DNA of 25,613 nt from Clostridium sp. CAG:1193 (GCA_000436255.1 HF990776.1:1-25613); one strand, 5' to 3'. Shown: positions 7,045-14,971, counted from the stretch's first letter. Made by a program: numbers and translations. The notes: generated from the letters alone by a model not told the origin.

Positions 7045-7394
7045 AAAATAACATCTTGTAAGCCATGTTCTGTACTCTTTCGAGTGGTAAACATTTATCT
7101 ATGCCTAAGCATCCTCTTTTTAGTTACCTATAAAGAAGCTCCCCTACCATATTTTGGGTTTCTCGCTTGCGGGGTTTACCTCGTTCCATTTCCTCATTTC
7201 TGATTATTCGTCACTTTGGCACTTTTATATCTAATCAACCATATCGTATAGACTTAGGTCTTTCAAAGCCGTTAGCATACGCTACTATAGGTTATTTTTT
7301 CCCTATACACAAACACTACCATCCAAATTGGACAGTGCGAGCATGGACTTTCCTCTATATTACTTTTGAATATAGCGTTTACCCAGATGTTATT
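7045..7394 (-). ncRNA. rnpB: RNase P RNA, bacterial type B
   Basis: This is the catalytic RNA that removes 5' leaders from pre-tRNAs. On the minus strand the conserved 5' block GAGGAAAGTCCATGCTCGC lies near 7335-7355. A central GAACGAGGTAAACCCC...GCGAGAAACCCAAA follows, then the GGTAGGGGAGCTTC region and a 3' ACAGAACATGGCTTACA near 7057-7073. A 10-bp P1 helix joins AATAACATCT (7385-7394) to AGATGTTATT (7047-7056), which fixes the ends to a few bases. The form without the A-type P13/P14 elements fits Bacillus-type RNA. The 5' end overlaps the gpsB stop codon by two bases, so transcription through gpsB is likely. It is followed by a T-rich run before rodZ. Confidence 0.96.
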
Positions 7395-7722
7395 AATTAT
7401 TCCTATCTCCAAATACAATTTTCTCTAGCATTGATATTCTTCTTAGCATATCAACATTAGTTACTTCTTTATTTGAAGTACTTTTTAATATTTCAATCTT
7501 ATCTTTAGCATCTCTTAATTCTTGCTTTAATCTAAGATTCTCATCAATGAGTTCTTTTTTCTCAGATTCAGATCTTTTAATCATAGAAATAAATTTGGTA
7601 TAATCCGATATTATAGTATCTAAATACTTATCTACTTCTTGTGGTCTATACCCCCTTGTATCTATTTTAAAATCCTTATCTAAAATTTCTTGTGGTGTTA
7701 AAGATATTTCTTCAAACAACAT
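7393..7722 (-). CDS. gpsB: cell division regulator GpsB
   Basis: GpsB is a small DivIVA-like adaptor that docks class A PBPs (PBP1) and other wall enzymes at the septum and the side wall. The 109-residue protein has the N-terminal DivIVA domain (LTPQEILDKDFKIDTRGYRP, then EVDKYLDTIISDY), a coiled coil to about residue 85 and a C-terminal helix with RISMLEKIVFG. The ATG at 7722 follows GAGGTG by 6 nt; an in-frame GTG at 7731 overlaps that site and is less likely. gpsB followed directly by rnpB is the B. subtilis arrangement. The likely partner PBP is encoded 1.2 kb away at 8906-11959. Confidence 0.94.
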   Translation of the reverse strand: MLFEEISLTPQEILDKDFKIDTRGYRPQEVDKYLDTIISDYTKFISMIKRSESEKKELIDENLRLKQELRDAKDKIEILKSTSNKEVTNVDMLRRISMLEKIVFGDRNN

Positions 7723-7740
7723 GAAACTCACCTCTTATAT

Positions 7741-7769
7741 ATTCTCTCAAAAAAATAGCACTTTGTCAA
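7741..7769 (-). promoter_or_regulatory. candidate promoter of gpsB-rnpB
   Basis: A perfect -35 TTGACA (7764-7769) is followed by a 17-nt spacer and GAGAAT (7741-7746, 4 of 6), about 19 nt before the gpsB start. The -35 lies in the loop of the upstream terminator and the spacer includes its T-run, so the two elements are interlocked. Confidence 0.5.
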
Positions 7770-7780
7770 CCATAAGTGCT
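7749..7780 (-). terminator. terminator of the holin-like operon
   Basis: On the minus strand, AGCACTT/AAGTGCT pairs over a 10-nt loop and is followed by ATTTTTTT. It begins 10 nt after the stop of the holin-like gene and insulates gpsB. Confidence 0.85.
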
Positions 7781-7790
7781 TTATCATAAA

Positions 7791-8066
7791 TTAATCATCT
7801 TTTAAATTATTTCTATTTTTGGTTTGTTTAATTATATCGTAAGTATATGTAGCAATTGAACTTGCTATAAATGCTTCTAAAAAAGTTGGCATACTAATCC
7901 CATAAAATATGAAATTTATAAGAATGCTTATAATAAGATTAAACCATACAACCATCCACTTACTAACAAAAGATAAACTTTTTAATCCCTCCATAATAAC
8001 TAATAATATCACTGCTAAATATAATGTTTGTTCTGTAATACTTAAATTAATTAAAAATTTCTCCAT
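7791..8066 (-). CDS. small holin-like membrane protein
   Basis: This 91-residue protein is of uncertain function. Two or three membrane segments are visible, at about residues 12-27, 38-56 and 60-78, followed by a charged tail KQTKNRNNLKDD. The size, the segment EGLKSLSFVSKWMV between helices and the small-residue motif near EAFIASSIATYTYD recall phage-type holins that became chromosomal. No lysin or other phage gene is nearby. The start follows GGTGAAGAC. It is probably co-transcribed with the 29-residue ORF 40 nt upstream. A role in the envelope or the spore is possible, but nothing in the sequence proves one. Confidence 0.65.
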   Translation of the reverse strand: MEKFLINLSITEQTLYLAVILLVIMEGLKSLSFVSKWMVVWFNLIISILINFIFYGISMPTFLEAFIASSIATYTYDIIKQTKNRNNLKDD

Positions 8067-8106
8067 GTCTTCACCAGTTAATATTATGAAGAAAATATAT
8101 ATTTTA

Positions 8107-8196
8107 TTATCTTCTTATTAAAAATAATTTAAGTTTTGCATAATTTGCTTCATCTATTACATCATTTATTACCTCAAATAAATATTCGCATTTCAT
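8107..8196 (-). CDS. 29-residue small protein of unknown function
   Basis: This short ORF begins MKCEYLFEVINDVIDEA and ends KLKLFLIRR. It is amphipathic, with an acidic first half and a basic, hydrophobic end. Support comes from signals around it. The site GGTGATTAT directly before its ATG is of the same kind as those used by recU, cca and dnaD here. A near-consensus promoter with extended -10 lies 17 nt upstream. The stop is 40 nt before the holin-like gene, with one terminator after both. I do not recognise the peptide. It could be a regulatory leader, a membrane-associated partner of the holin-like protein, or a non-functional ORF. Confidence 0.55.
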   Translation of the reverse strand: MKCEYLFEVINDVIDEANYAKLKLFLIRR

Positions 8197-8212
8197 ATAA
8201 TCACCAAGAAAA

Positions 8213-8241
8213 ATATTAGCACATAAAATTATCATTGTCAT
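8213..8241 (-). promoter_or_regulatory. promoter of the small-ORF/holin-like operon
   Basis: The minus strand has -35 ATGACA (8236-8241), a 17-nt spacer ending in TGC (extended -10) and -10 TAATAT (8213-8218). The predicted start of transcription is only a few bases before the ribosome binding site of the 29-residue ORF. Confidence 0.7.
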
Positions 8242-8326
8242 AAAAATGTAAATTAATAGATATTTTTAGACAAAACATTACAATATATGATATATTTTTT
8301 ATGTGGTAATTAGTTGTATTATGTAG

Positions 8327-8332
8327 TATAAT
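8327..8332 (+). promoter_or_regulatory. -10 element for recU-PBP operon
   Basis: A perfect TATAAT lies 17 nt before the recU start. The -35 at 17-nt spacing (TGGTAA) is poor, so the full promoter is uncertain. Confidence 0.45.
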
Positions 8333-8348
8333 TAATTATGGTGATATT

Positions 8349-8909
8349 ATGTTTTACAATATAAAACCAAAGGGAAACTATGCCAATAGAGGTATGGCAT
8401 TAGAAAATGATATAAATATTACAAATAATTATTATATAGATAAAGATATAGCTATTATACATAAAAAACCTACTCCAATAAAAGTGGTAAAGGTTTCTTA
8501 TAACAACTTAAAGCAAGCAGTTATAAAAGAAGCATTTTATGAAATGCCTTCTACTACAGATTACAATGGTATATATAAAGGTAAATATATAGACTTTGAT
8601 GCAAAAGAAGTAAAAACAAGTAAAAGCTTTGCACTAGCAAACTTACATAAACATCAAATCGAACACTTAAATAAAGTGTATAAACATGGTGGTATATCAT
8701 TTTTAATAGTTAAATTTTATATAAGTAATGTCACTTATTTGTTAGAAACAAAGTATATAATTGATTTTATAAATAATGAGAAAAGAAAATCTATACCTAT
8801 TTCATACTTTGAAGAATATGGTTATAAGATAAAAGAAGGATACATTCCAAGACTAGACTATATAAAAGTTGTAGATGCACTATGTAGTAATATTAAGGAG
8901 GATTTATGA
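8349..8909 (+). CDS. recU: Holliday junction resolvase RecU
   Basis: RecU cuts four-way DNA junctions at the end of recombinational repair and modulates RecA. The 186-residue protein carries the family blocks NRGMALENDINITNNYY near the N terminus, STTDYNGIYKGKYIDFDAKE with the nuclease acidic residues and the KE pair at about 76-95, and then FALANLHKHQIEHL. The start at 8349 follows GGTGATATT. Its last codons overlap the PBP gene by 4 nt (ATGA), so the two are translationally coupled. The recU-ponA pairing is a long-known Bacilli arrangement. Confidence 0.96.
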   Translation: MFYNIKPKGNYANRGMALENDINITNNYYIDKDIAIIHKKPTPIKVVKVSYNNLKQAVIKEAFYEMPSTTDYNGIYKGKYIDFDAKEVKTSKSFALANLHKHQIEHLNKVYKHGGISFLIVKFYISNVTYLLETKYIIDFINNEKRKSIPISYFEEYGYKIKEGYIPRLDYIKVVDALCSNIKEDL

Positions 8910-11900
8910 AAGAAAAAATAAATAAGTTCATGAAAAAAGTAAAAAGAATATTTGGAAAAATAATAAAGGATAAACAATTACTTGGTATATTTCTTTTATG
9001 TATTGCGGTAATATGCGCAGGAATTCTTGTAATTGGTCTATTAAAAACTATGCTTATTATCTTTGTACTAGTAGTTTTAGGTCTTATTACAAAATTTGTA
9101 ATAGATTATAAAAACAAGAAAGAAAATATAATTAGTAAAACTACTGATACTAATGATGTTACTAATGATGTAAGTGTTACCGATACAACTAACACAATAA
9201 ATGAGAATATAGGAAGTGAAGATGAGAAAGTTATGAAAAAGAAATCAAGGAAAAAGATAAATAAAAAAGAGAAAAAGAAAATACTTAGTATAGCGGTAGA
9301 TGTATTTTTAATATTTGTACTTTTCTGTGTAATTGCTGGTTTTGCATTTATTGGTTATATAGCAATATCTGCTCCAGATTTTAATCAAAGTAACCTATAT
9401 AGAAAAGAATCTAGTATTGTGTATGGTTCTAAAAATGAAGTTATTGCAAAATTAGGTGCTGAGCTTAGAGATACAATAACTTATAATGATATGCCTCAAG
9501 TTTTAATAGATGCAATTATTGCTACTGAGGATTCTAGATTTTATCAACATAATGGTGTTGATTTCCCAAGATTTTTAAAAGCTACTATTGGTCAGTTAAG
9601 AGGAAACTCTGCTGCTGGTGGTGGTTCTACTATAACAATGCAGGTTAATAAAAATGCTTATACAAGTGGTGTAAGTGGTGGTATTAAAGGTATAATTCGT
9701 AAGTTTACTGATGTATATATGTCTATATTTAAATTAGAGAAAAAATATACTAAAGAGCAAATTTTAGAATATTACGTAAATATTCCTTTCCTAGGCTCTA
9801 ACTCATTTGGTGTATCTGAAGCTGCAAATACTTATTTTGGTAAAAGTGTATCTGATTTAAATTTATCTGAAGCTGCACTTATTGCTGGATTATTTCAAGC
9901 ACCAACTGCGTATGATCCATATCTACATCCAGAAGCTGCTTCTCAAAGACGTGCTGTTGTATTAAGACTTATGAAAAGACATGGATACATTACTGCTGAA
10001 GAAGAAGAAATGGCAAATGCTATTAGTGTTAAATCGTTATTAGGTGTTAAAACTTATACTAATTCATATCAAAACTTTGTGGATTTGGTTGTAAGTGAAG
10101 TTGTTGAAAAAACTGGTGAAAGTCCTTATAAAACTCCTATGAAAATATATACTACATTAGATGTCGATAAACAAAATCATTTAAATGATATTATAAATGG
10201 TAAAACTTATACTTGGGTAAATGATAAAGTACAAGTTGGTGTTGCTGTTACTAATGTACACACTGGTGGTATAGTTGCAATTAGTGGTGGTAGAAACACA
10301 GTTGCACTTGGATTAAATAGAGCAACTGATTTAAATAATCAACCAGGATCTACTGCTAAACCTTTATTCGATTATGCTCCTGGTATTGAATATAATAACT
10401 GGTCTACTTATACTCCGTTTATTGATGAGCCTTGGGGTTATACTGATAGTGGTGCAATTAAGAACTGGGATAGTGCATATTATGGATTCTTAACATTAAG
10501 AAAATCACTTGGTTTATCAAGAAATATACCAGCATTAAAAGCATTCCAAAATGTTAGTAATAGTAAGATTTATAAATTTACTACATCTCTTGGAATATCA
10601 GTTGAAGATAAAAATGGATACTTACATGAAGCTCATGCGTTAGGTGCGTTTAATGGTACTAACCCTCTTCAAATGGCGGTTGCATATGCTGCATTTTCTA
10701 ATGGAGGATATTATATTGAACCTTATACTGTAACAAAAGTTGTTTATTTAGATACAAATCAAGTTAAAGAATATAAACCATCAAAAACTAAAGTTATGTC
10801 AGATTCTACTGCATATATAATTACAAAATCACTTATTTGGGCTGTTGATTCTGGATTAAGTGCTGGAGCAGGAAGAATATATGGAAGAGAAATTGCTGTT
10901 AAAACTGGTACTACAAACTTTGATAATAATACAATTACAAATTTTGGCCTTGATTATGGTGCTGTTAAAGACTATTGGGTAGCTGGTTATACTCCTGATG
11001 TATCTATCGCATTATGGTATGGTTATGATAATATTAAAGATGGTACTAATACTCTTGCAGATAATAATAGAAAAGATAGGGTTTATAATTTAATTTTAAG
11101 AGGAATGCTTGATGGCACTGCAACAACATTTACTCAACCAAAAAGTGTTGTAGCTGTTAAAGTTGAAAATGGTTCTATACCTGCTATGTTACCTAGTGAA
11201 AATACTCCTAAGGATTTAATAACTACAGAATATTTTAAAGCAGGAACTGAACCTACTACAGTATCTGCTAGATATCAAACTCTAAGCAATGTAACTAATC
11301 TTAATGTTTCTGTAAGTAAAGGTATTGCATCTCTTAGTTGGGATGAGGTTAAAATACCTGAATATTTTACTGAAGAATACATGAAAACATACTATAAAAA
11401 TGGTATGGGAGATGTTCCAAGTAGTTATATTAAATATCAAAAAAGTGAATTTGAAAAATTAGGTGACTTTGGATACGATATATATATTGTGGATAGTTCT
11501 AAGAAAGAAACATTAGTAAAAACTGTTACAGATACTAGTGCAACTATAGATATTAGTAAGTATAGTGGTGATATAAAGTTCATTGTAAAAACTGCGTGGG
11601 CACTTGAGAAAATAAGTGAAAGCCCAGGAAGTGAATTTACAATATCAACAAGTGATATATCTACTATTGATGTATCTTTAAATGGGGATGCTAAAATTGA
11701 ACTTTGGGTTGGAGATAAATTTAATGATATAGAAAAACCAATTACTATAATCGAAAACTTTGTAAACTCTACTAAACTTGCTACTATAGAAAAAACAATT
11801 ACTAATTCTAATAATGAAGTTGTTGATAAAATAGATACTAGTAAACCTGAAACATACAAGATTAAATATACAATTACTTATAAAGATTCAAAATATGAAA

Positions 11901-11959
11901 AAGTAAGAACTATAGTGGTTAAAGAAAAAGACGATAATAATAAAGATAATGATGATTAA
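8906..11959 (+). CDS. ponA: class A penicillin-binding protein (PBP1A/PonA), glycosyltransferase-transpeptidase
   Basis: This enzyme polymerises and cross-links peptidoglycan outside the membrane. It has 1017 residues. Two adjacent membrane helices (about 25-46 and 48-66) and a Thr/Asn/Lys-rich linker precede the usual anchor helix (about 126-154). The GT51 glycosyltransferase follows, with EDSRFYQHNG near 208 and GGSTITMQ. The transpeptidase has SxxK in GSTAKP near 482, SRN near 538 and KTGTT near 665. After about 790 come an FN3-like segment and a C-terminal Ig-like domain ending in a DTSKPETYKIKYTI pattern typical of cell-surface repeats. The first two helices form an N-terminal hairpin not found in the standard protein, and the topology still puts the enzyme outside. 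The start overlaps recU. Confidence 0.95.
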   Translation: MKEKINKFMKKVKRIFGKIIKDKQLLGIFLLCIAVICAGILVIGLLKTMLIIFVLVVLGLITKFVIDYKNKKENIISKTTDTNDVTNDVSVTDTTNTINENIGSEDEKVMKKKSRKKINKKEKKKILSIAVDVFLIFVLFCVIAGFAFIGYIAISAPDFNQSNLYRKESSIVYGSKNEVIAKLGAELRDTITYNDMPQVLIDAIIATEDSRFYQHNGVDFPRFLKATIGQLRGNSAAGGGSTITMQVNKNAYTSGVSGGIKGIIRKFTDVYMSIFKLEKKYTKEQILEYYVNIPFLGSNSFGVSEAANTYFGKSVSDLNLSEAALIAGLFQAPTAYDPYLHPEAASQRRAVVLRLMKRHGYITAEEEEMANAISVKSLLGVKTYTNSYQNFVDLVVSEVVEKTGESPYKTPMKIYTTLDVDKQNHLNDIINGKTYTWVNDKVQVGVAVTNVHTGGIVAISGGRNTVALGLNRATDLNNQPGSTAKPLFDYAPGIEYNNWSTYTPFIDEPWGYTDSGAIKNWDSAYYGFLTLRKSLGLSRNIPALKAFQNVSNSKIYKFTTSLGISVEDKNGYLHEAHALGAFNGTNPLQMAVAYAAFSNGGYYIEPYTVTKVVYLDTNQVKEYKPSKTKVMSDSTAYIITKSLIWAVDSGLSAGAGRIYGREIAVKTGTTNFDNNTITNFGLDYGAVKDYWVAGYTPDVSIALWYGYDNIKDGTNTLADNNRKDRVYNLILRGMLDGTATTFTQPKSVVAVKVENGSIPAMLPSENTPKDLITTEYFKAGTEPTTVSARYQTLSNVTNLNVSVSKGIASLSWDEVKIPEYFTEEYMKTYYKNGMGDVPSSYIKYQKSEFEKLGDFGYDIYIVDSSKKETLVKTVTDTSATIDISKYSGDIKFIVKTAWALEKISESPGSEFTISTSDISTIDVSLNGDAKIELWVGDKFNDIEKPITIIENFVNSTKLATIEKTITNSNNEVVDKIDTSKPETYKIKYTITYKDSKYEKVRTIVVKEKDDNNKDNDD

Positions 11960-11962
11960 AAG

Positions 11963-11991
11963 AACTCACATCAAACTTGATGTGAGTTTTT
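11963..11991 (+). terminator. terminator of recU-ponA, shared with the 3' end of nth
   Basis: AACTCACATCA/TGATGTGAGTT forms an 11-bp stem with a 4-nt loop, followed by TTT on the plus strand, 3 nt after the ponA stop. The last codons and the TGA of the convergent nth gene lie inside this hairpin. On the minus strand the run after it (CTTTTAAT) is weaker, so it may terminate both genes with unequal strength. Confidence 0.85.
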
Positions 11992-12582
11992 ACATATATT
12001 CTTTAATTTACAAGTATTACAACTTGGATTTTTACTTTTACAATAATATCTTCCAAATAATACTAACTGGTGATGTCTTTTTAATATATCTTCTTTTGGT
12101 ATTATTTTACAAAGTTTTTCTTCAACTTTTAAAACATCATCAGAAACACTTGTTATTCCTAATCTTTCACTTACTCTTTTTACATGTGTATCAACTGCTA
12201 AATAAGGTTCATTATAAAGTGTTGCAAGAACTAAATTTGCAGTTTTTCTACCTACACCGTCTAAACTCATTAATGTGTTTCTATCACGTGGTATTACTCC
12301 GTTATTATTTTTTATATATGAAGCAATATTTTTAATATAAACTGCTTTTTTATTTGCCATGCCAAGAGGCAATAATATATTTTTTATCTCATTTATATTT
12401 GCATTACTTAAAGAAGTAATATCATATTTTTTAAATAATTCTTCTGTTACTTTGTTAACCTTGATATCTGTAGTTTGAGCACTTAAAACTACTGCAATTA
12501 AAAATTCAAAATCATTATTATAATTAAGTTCACAATAATAATCAGGGATAAGTTCGTCTAAATAATTAAATATCTTGTTCAT
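11971..12582 (-). CDS. nth: endonuclease III
   Basis: Endonuclease III is a bifunctional DNA glycosylase/AP lyase that removes oxidised pyrimidines. The 203-residue protein has the helix-hairpin-helix LMSLDGVGRKTAN with the catalytic Lys near 113. The catalytic Asp is in VDTHVKR near 131. A C-terminal [4Fe-4S] cluster motif C-x6-C-x2-C-x5-C (CKSKNPSC, NTC, KLKNIC) is complete. Its first 17 nt overlap the end of dnaD, so translation is coupled; dnaD-nth is a conserved Bacilli pair. The stop codon lies in the terminator hairpin. Confidence 0.97.
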   Translation of the reverse strand: MNKIFNYLDELIPDYYCELNYNNDFEFLIAVVLSAQTTDIKVNKVTEELFKKYDITSLSNANINEIKNILLPLGMANKKAVYIKNIASYIKNNNGVIPRDRNTLMSLDGVGRKTANLVLATLYNEPYLAVDTHVKRVSERLGITSVSDDVLKVEEKLCKIIPKEDILKRHHQLVLFGRYYCKSKNPSCNTCKLKNICKNSHQV

Positions 12583-13216
12583 CGTTTAACCAATCATAAT
12601 CAGGAACTTCTATATTATTTTCTTCCTTTTTAAATTCTTTTTTATTCTTTTCTACTTTCTCTAAACTGTCTATTCCCTTTTTATTCCATTCAAATAAAAT
12701 CTTATCAATGTATCTAAAATTATTTACTCCATTAAATACTGCTTCTTTTAATGCTGCTAAAATAATTTCTTCTTTATAATTACATTCTAACCAGCCATTT
12801 ATAAGTTCATATTCAATTGGTGAAAGAGGTCTTGCTAATTCTTTTTCAAATATACTATATATATTGCTATCGTTTTTTTCTTCTTTTGAATCTATAATTG
12901 TCATAAATAACTTATTAAAGAATAAATCCATATTTATATATTCTTCTAATTTTCCTTCTTTATTTTTTTTAAGTTCTATCTCAATTATATTTTTCTCTTT
13001 TAAATTATTTATTAATGTTAATATTTCTGGTACTTTCATATTAACATCTTCACTAAAAATATTATAGTCACATACAATTGGTTTTTCTAAATTAATAAGA
13101 TATATTAAAAATATAAGTTCTTCACTATTTAATCCAATATTTTTATAATTTTTTAGTAAGTATTGTGGTAATACATAATTTTTATCTTTTAATAAACTAA
13201 TTACTTTATTATTCAT
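12566..13216 (-). CDS. dnaD: DnaD-family replication initiation protein
   Basis: DnaD helps load the replicative helicase at origins and restarted forks in low-GC Gram-positives. The 216-residue protein has an N-terminal winged-helix segment (LPQYLLKNYKNIGLNSEELIF). A DnaD C-terminal domain spans about residues 117-185, with FEKELARPLSPIEYELINGW and the closing NFRYIDKILFEW before a charged tail. The ATG at 13216 follows GGTGGTGATTTT; an in-frame ATG at 13231 precedes that site and is unlikely. It overlaps nth downstream. Confidence 0.92.
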   Translation of the reverse strand: MNNKVISLLKDKNYVLPQYLLKNYKNIGLNSEELIFLIYLINLEKPIVCDYNIFSEDVNMKVPEILTLINNLKEKNIIEIELKKNKEGKLEEYINMDLFFNKLFMTIIDSKEEKNDSNIYSIFEKELARPLSPIEYELINGWLECNYKEEIILAALKEAVFNGVNNFRYIDKILFEWNKKGIDSLEKVEKNKKEFKKEENNIEVPDYDWLNDEQDI

Positions 13217-13253
13217 AAAATCACCACCCATATATGTATTGTATCATAAAGTA

Positions 13254-13826
13254 TTACTTTGGTATAACTATTATTTTATAATCTTCACTATTTATTTTTA
13301 AAACTACATATTCTAAACTATTTAATTTATATATGTCTATCCACTTACTATACAAATCTTCAATAAAATAATCTGGTATTTTAGCATTTTCATCGAAAAA
13401 TATAACATCTATATTATCAACATCTATACTATTTATATTTAATGTATCAAATAAATATAAAAAATTACAATTATATACATTAGATATATCTTTAGTATCT
13501 TTATTATATATACAAAAAGTATAATCTTTATATTTAATTCTAGTAATATTATCTTCTTTTTTATAATTTATAAAATCAATATTAGTATCTTTAATAGAAT
13601 TTAAATTTATATTATTATATTTTCCAAATAATTTTATATCATTACTTTTATTTGTTAAAGATATGAAATTATTTTCTGTATTAGTTATTAATAAATCATA
13701 ATTAACAAAAGTTATTGCTATTTCATCTTTAGAAAGATTTAAATTTATTTCTTCACCATTTACAATAATATTACTAAAAGTTATATATAACATTATTAAA
13801 ATAATTAGTACACATATTTTTTTCAT
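13254..13826 (-). CDS. secreted or membrane-anchored protein of unknown function
   Basis: I do not recognise this 190-residue protein. It opens with MKK and a hydrophobic stretch (about residues 4-20), followed by NGEE, which fits a signal peptide or an N-terminal anchor. There is no lipobox Cys. The rest is rich in Asn, Ile and Asp with predicted beta strands (EIAITFVNYDLLITNT, later EYVVLKINSEDYKIIVIP) and two Cys. It lies between cca and dnaD in a minus-strand run. Its AGGGTG site starts just after the cca stop and is separated from its ATG by seven T. A degenerate metallo-beta-lactamase-like core (as in the ComEC tail) is one remote possibility, with no metal ligands visible. Confidence 0.75.
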   Translation of the reverse strand: MKKICVLIILIMLYITFSNIIVNGEEINLNLSKDEIAITFVNYDLLITNTENNFISLTNKSNDIKLFGKYNNINLNSIKDTNIDFINYKKEDNITRIKYKDYTFCIYNKDTKDISNVYNCNFLYLFDTLNINSIDVDNIDVIFFDENAKIPDYFIEDLYSKWIDIYKLNSLEYVVLKINSEDYKIIVIPK

Positions 13827-13840
13827 AAAAAAACACCCTA

Positions 13841-14941
13841 TTAAATAGTATGTTTTTTATATTTTTTTATAATATATTCTAGTATATCTTTATTATTATT
13901 TTTTAACTTATTCATAGATATTTTATATTCTATATCACTATATACCTCTTTTAACCATGGCCCTTTATCCATATTAAGACTTTTGCATATATCATCAACA
14001 GTTACATCAATTTCTTTTTTTGCGCGAATTTGAAGGTTTTTATCAAGTTTAATCAAGTATTTTTTATTAACACCTAAAATCTCCCCAGCAATACTAGTTA
14101 TATATAATCCAAATTTATATATTGTATAACTATCAATCTTACCAGTTAATACTATTTGATTAACAGAAGTAATGGTACTCTTCTCTAATTTTGAAAAAGG
14201 ATATTTATTAATTACATCTAATTGTGAATACATTCCAAGTATATCATTAGTTATTTTGATCTTTTTTAAATTATTAAGTTCAAGATATTTATCCATATTT
14301 AAAGAACACATTAACTTTATACCATATTTAGCATTAGTATTAGCAAATATCTTATTTAATTCATCTTTTTTTCTAAAATATGATATATCTTTTAATAAAT
14401 AAGAACACTCTTTTATAGCACTTTGTAATGTAGATTCTAGTTTAAAATTAAATACAGTTGCAAATCTAATAGCACGTAACATTCTTAAAGGATCTTCTGT
14501 AAATTTATCTTTAGCATTTCCTACACACCTAATAATTTTATTATCAATATCTTTTTTTCCGTCAAAAATATCTATTATTTGACCATCTTTATTCATAACC
14601 ATAGAATTAATAGTAAAATCTCTTCTTTTCATGTCCTCATAAAAACTATTTGTATAAGCTATTTCTACAGGGCGTCTTTTGACATATTTTAATTCTTTTC
14701 TAAATGTAGTTATTTCATATCTTACATCTTTATATTTTAAAGTAACCGCACCATATTTTTCTTTAGGTAAGATTGCATCATCAAATATTTTTATTAAATC
14801 CTTGGGTGTTGCCGAAGTACAAATATCAACATCATAAGAATCCCTTTTCATTACATAATCTCTTACCATACCACCAACTATATATGCCAAATACCCAGAT
14901 TCTTCTATTTTATTTATTATATCTAGAGCATTCTCTTTCAT
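13841..14941 (-). CDS. cca: CCA tRNA nucleotidyltransferase
   Basis: This enzyme adds or repairs the 3' CCA of tRNAs without a template. The 366-residue class II protein has YIVGGMVRDYVMKR and YDVDICTSATP (the two catalytic Asp). It continues with RYEITTFRKE, RRDFTINSM, DIFDGKKDI, then DPLRMLRAIRFATVF (the neck motifs), and a less conserved C-terminal half. The ATG follows GGTGATATA. The complete tRNA genes at 60-312 encode CCA, so its role for them would be repair. A TATAAT at 14957-14962 could serve as a -10 but leaves almost no leader. It heads the run cca, unknown, dnaD, nth. Confidence 0.96.
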   Translation of the reverse strand: MKENALDIINKIEESGYLAYIVGGMVRDYVMKRDSYDVDICTSATPKDLIKIFDDAILPKEKYGAVTLKYKDVRYEITTFRKELKYVKRRPVEIAYTNSFYEDMKRRDFTINSMVMNKDGQIIDIFDGKKDIDNKIIRCVGNAKDKFTEDPLRMLRAIRFATVFNFKLESTLQSAIKECSYLLKDISYFRKKDELNKIFANTNAKYGIKLMCSLNMDKYLELNNLKKIKITNDILGMYSQLDVINKYPFSKLEKSTITSVNQIVLTGKIDSYTIYKFGLYITSIAGEILGVNKKYLIKLDKNLQIRAKKEIDVTVDDICKSLNMDKGPWLKEVYSDIEYKISMNKLKNNNKDILEYIIKKYKKHTI

Positions 14942-14971
14942 TATATCACCATCACAATTATATCAAGTATC

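Noticed and set aside
7167..7460. 97-residue plus-strand open frame
   Set aside because: It is antisense to the conserved RNase P RNA and the end of gpsB; no ribosome site and no family resemblance.
7791..8066. Prophage remnant
   Set aside because: One holin-like protein is not enough; there is no lysin, integrase, portal, repressor or attachment repeat around it, and it has its own host-style promoter and terminator.
11949..12335. 128-residue plus-strand open frame after the PBP gene
   Set aside because: It is antisense to nth, which has complete catalytic and Fe-S motifs, and begins before a strong terminator.
13834..13856. Rho-independent terminator after cca
   Set aside because: The hairpin has a mismatch and a G-U pair, and its T-run is the spacer between the ribosome site and the ATG of the next gene. 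It is treated only as a possible attenuator.
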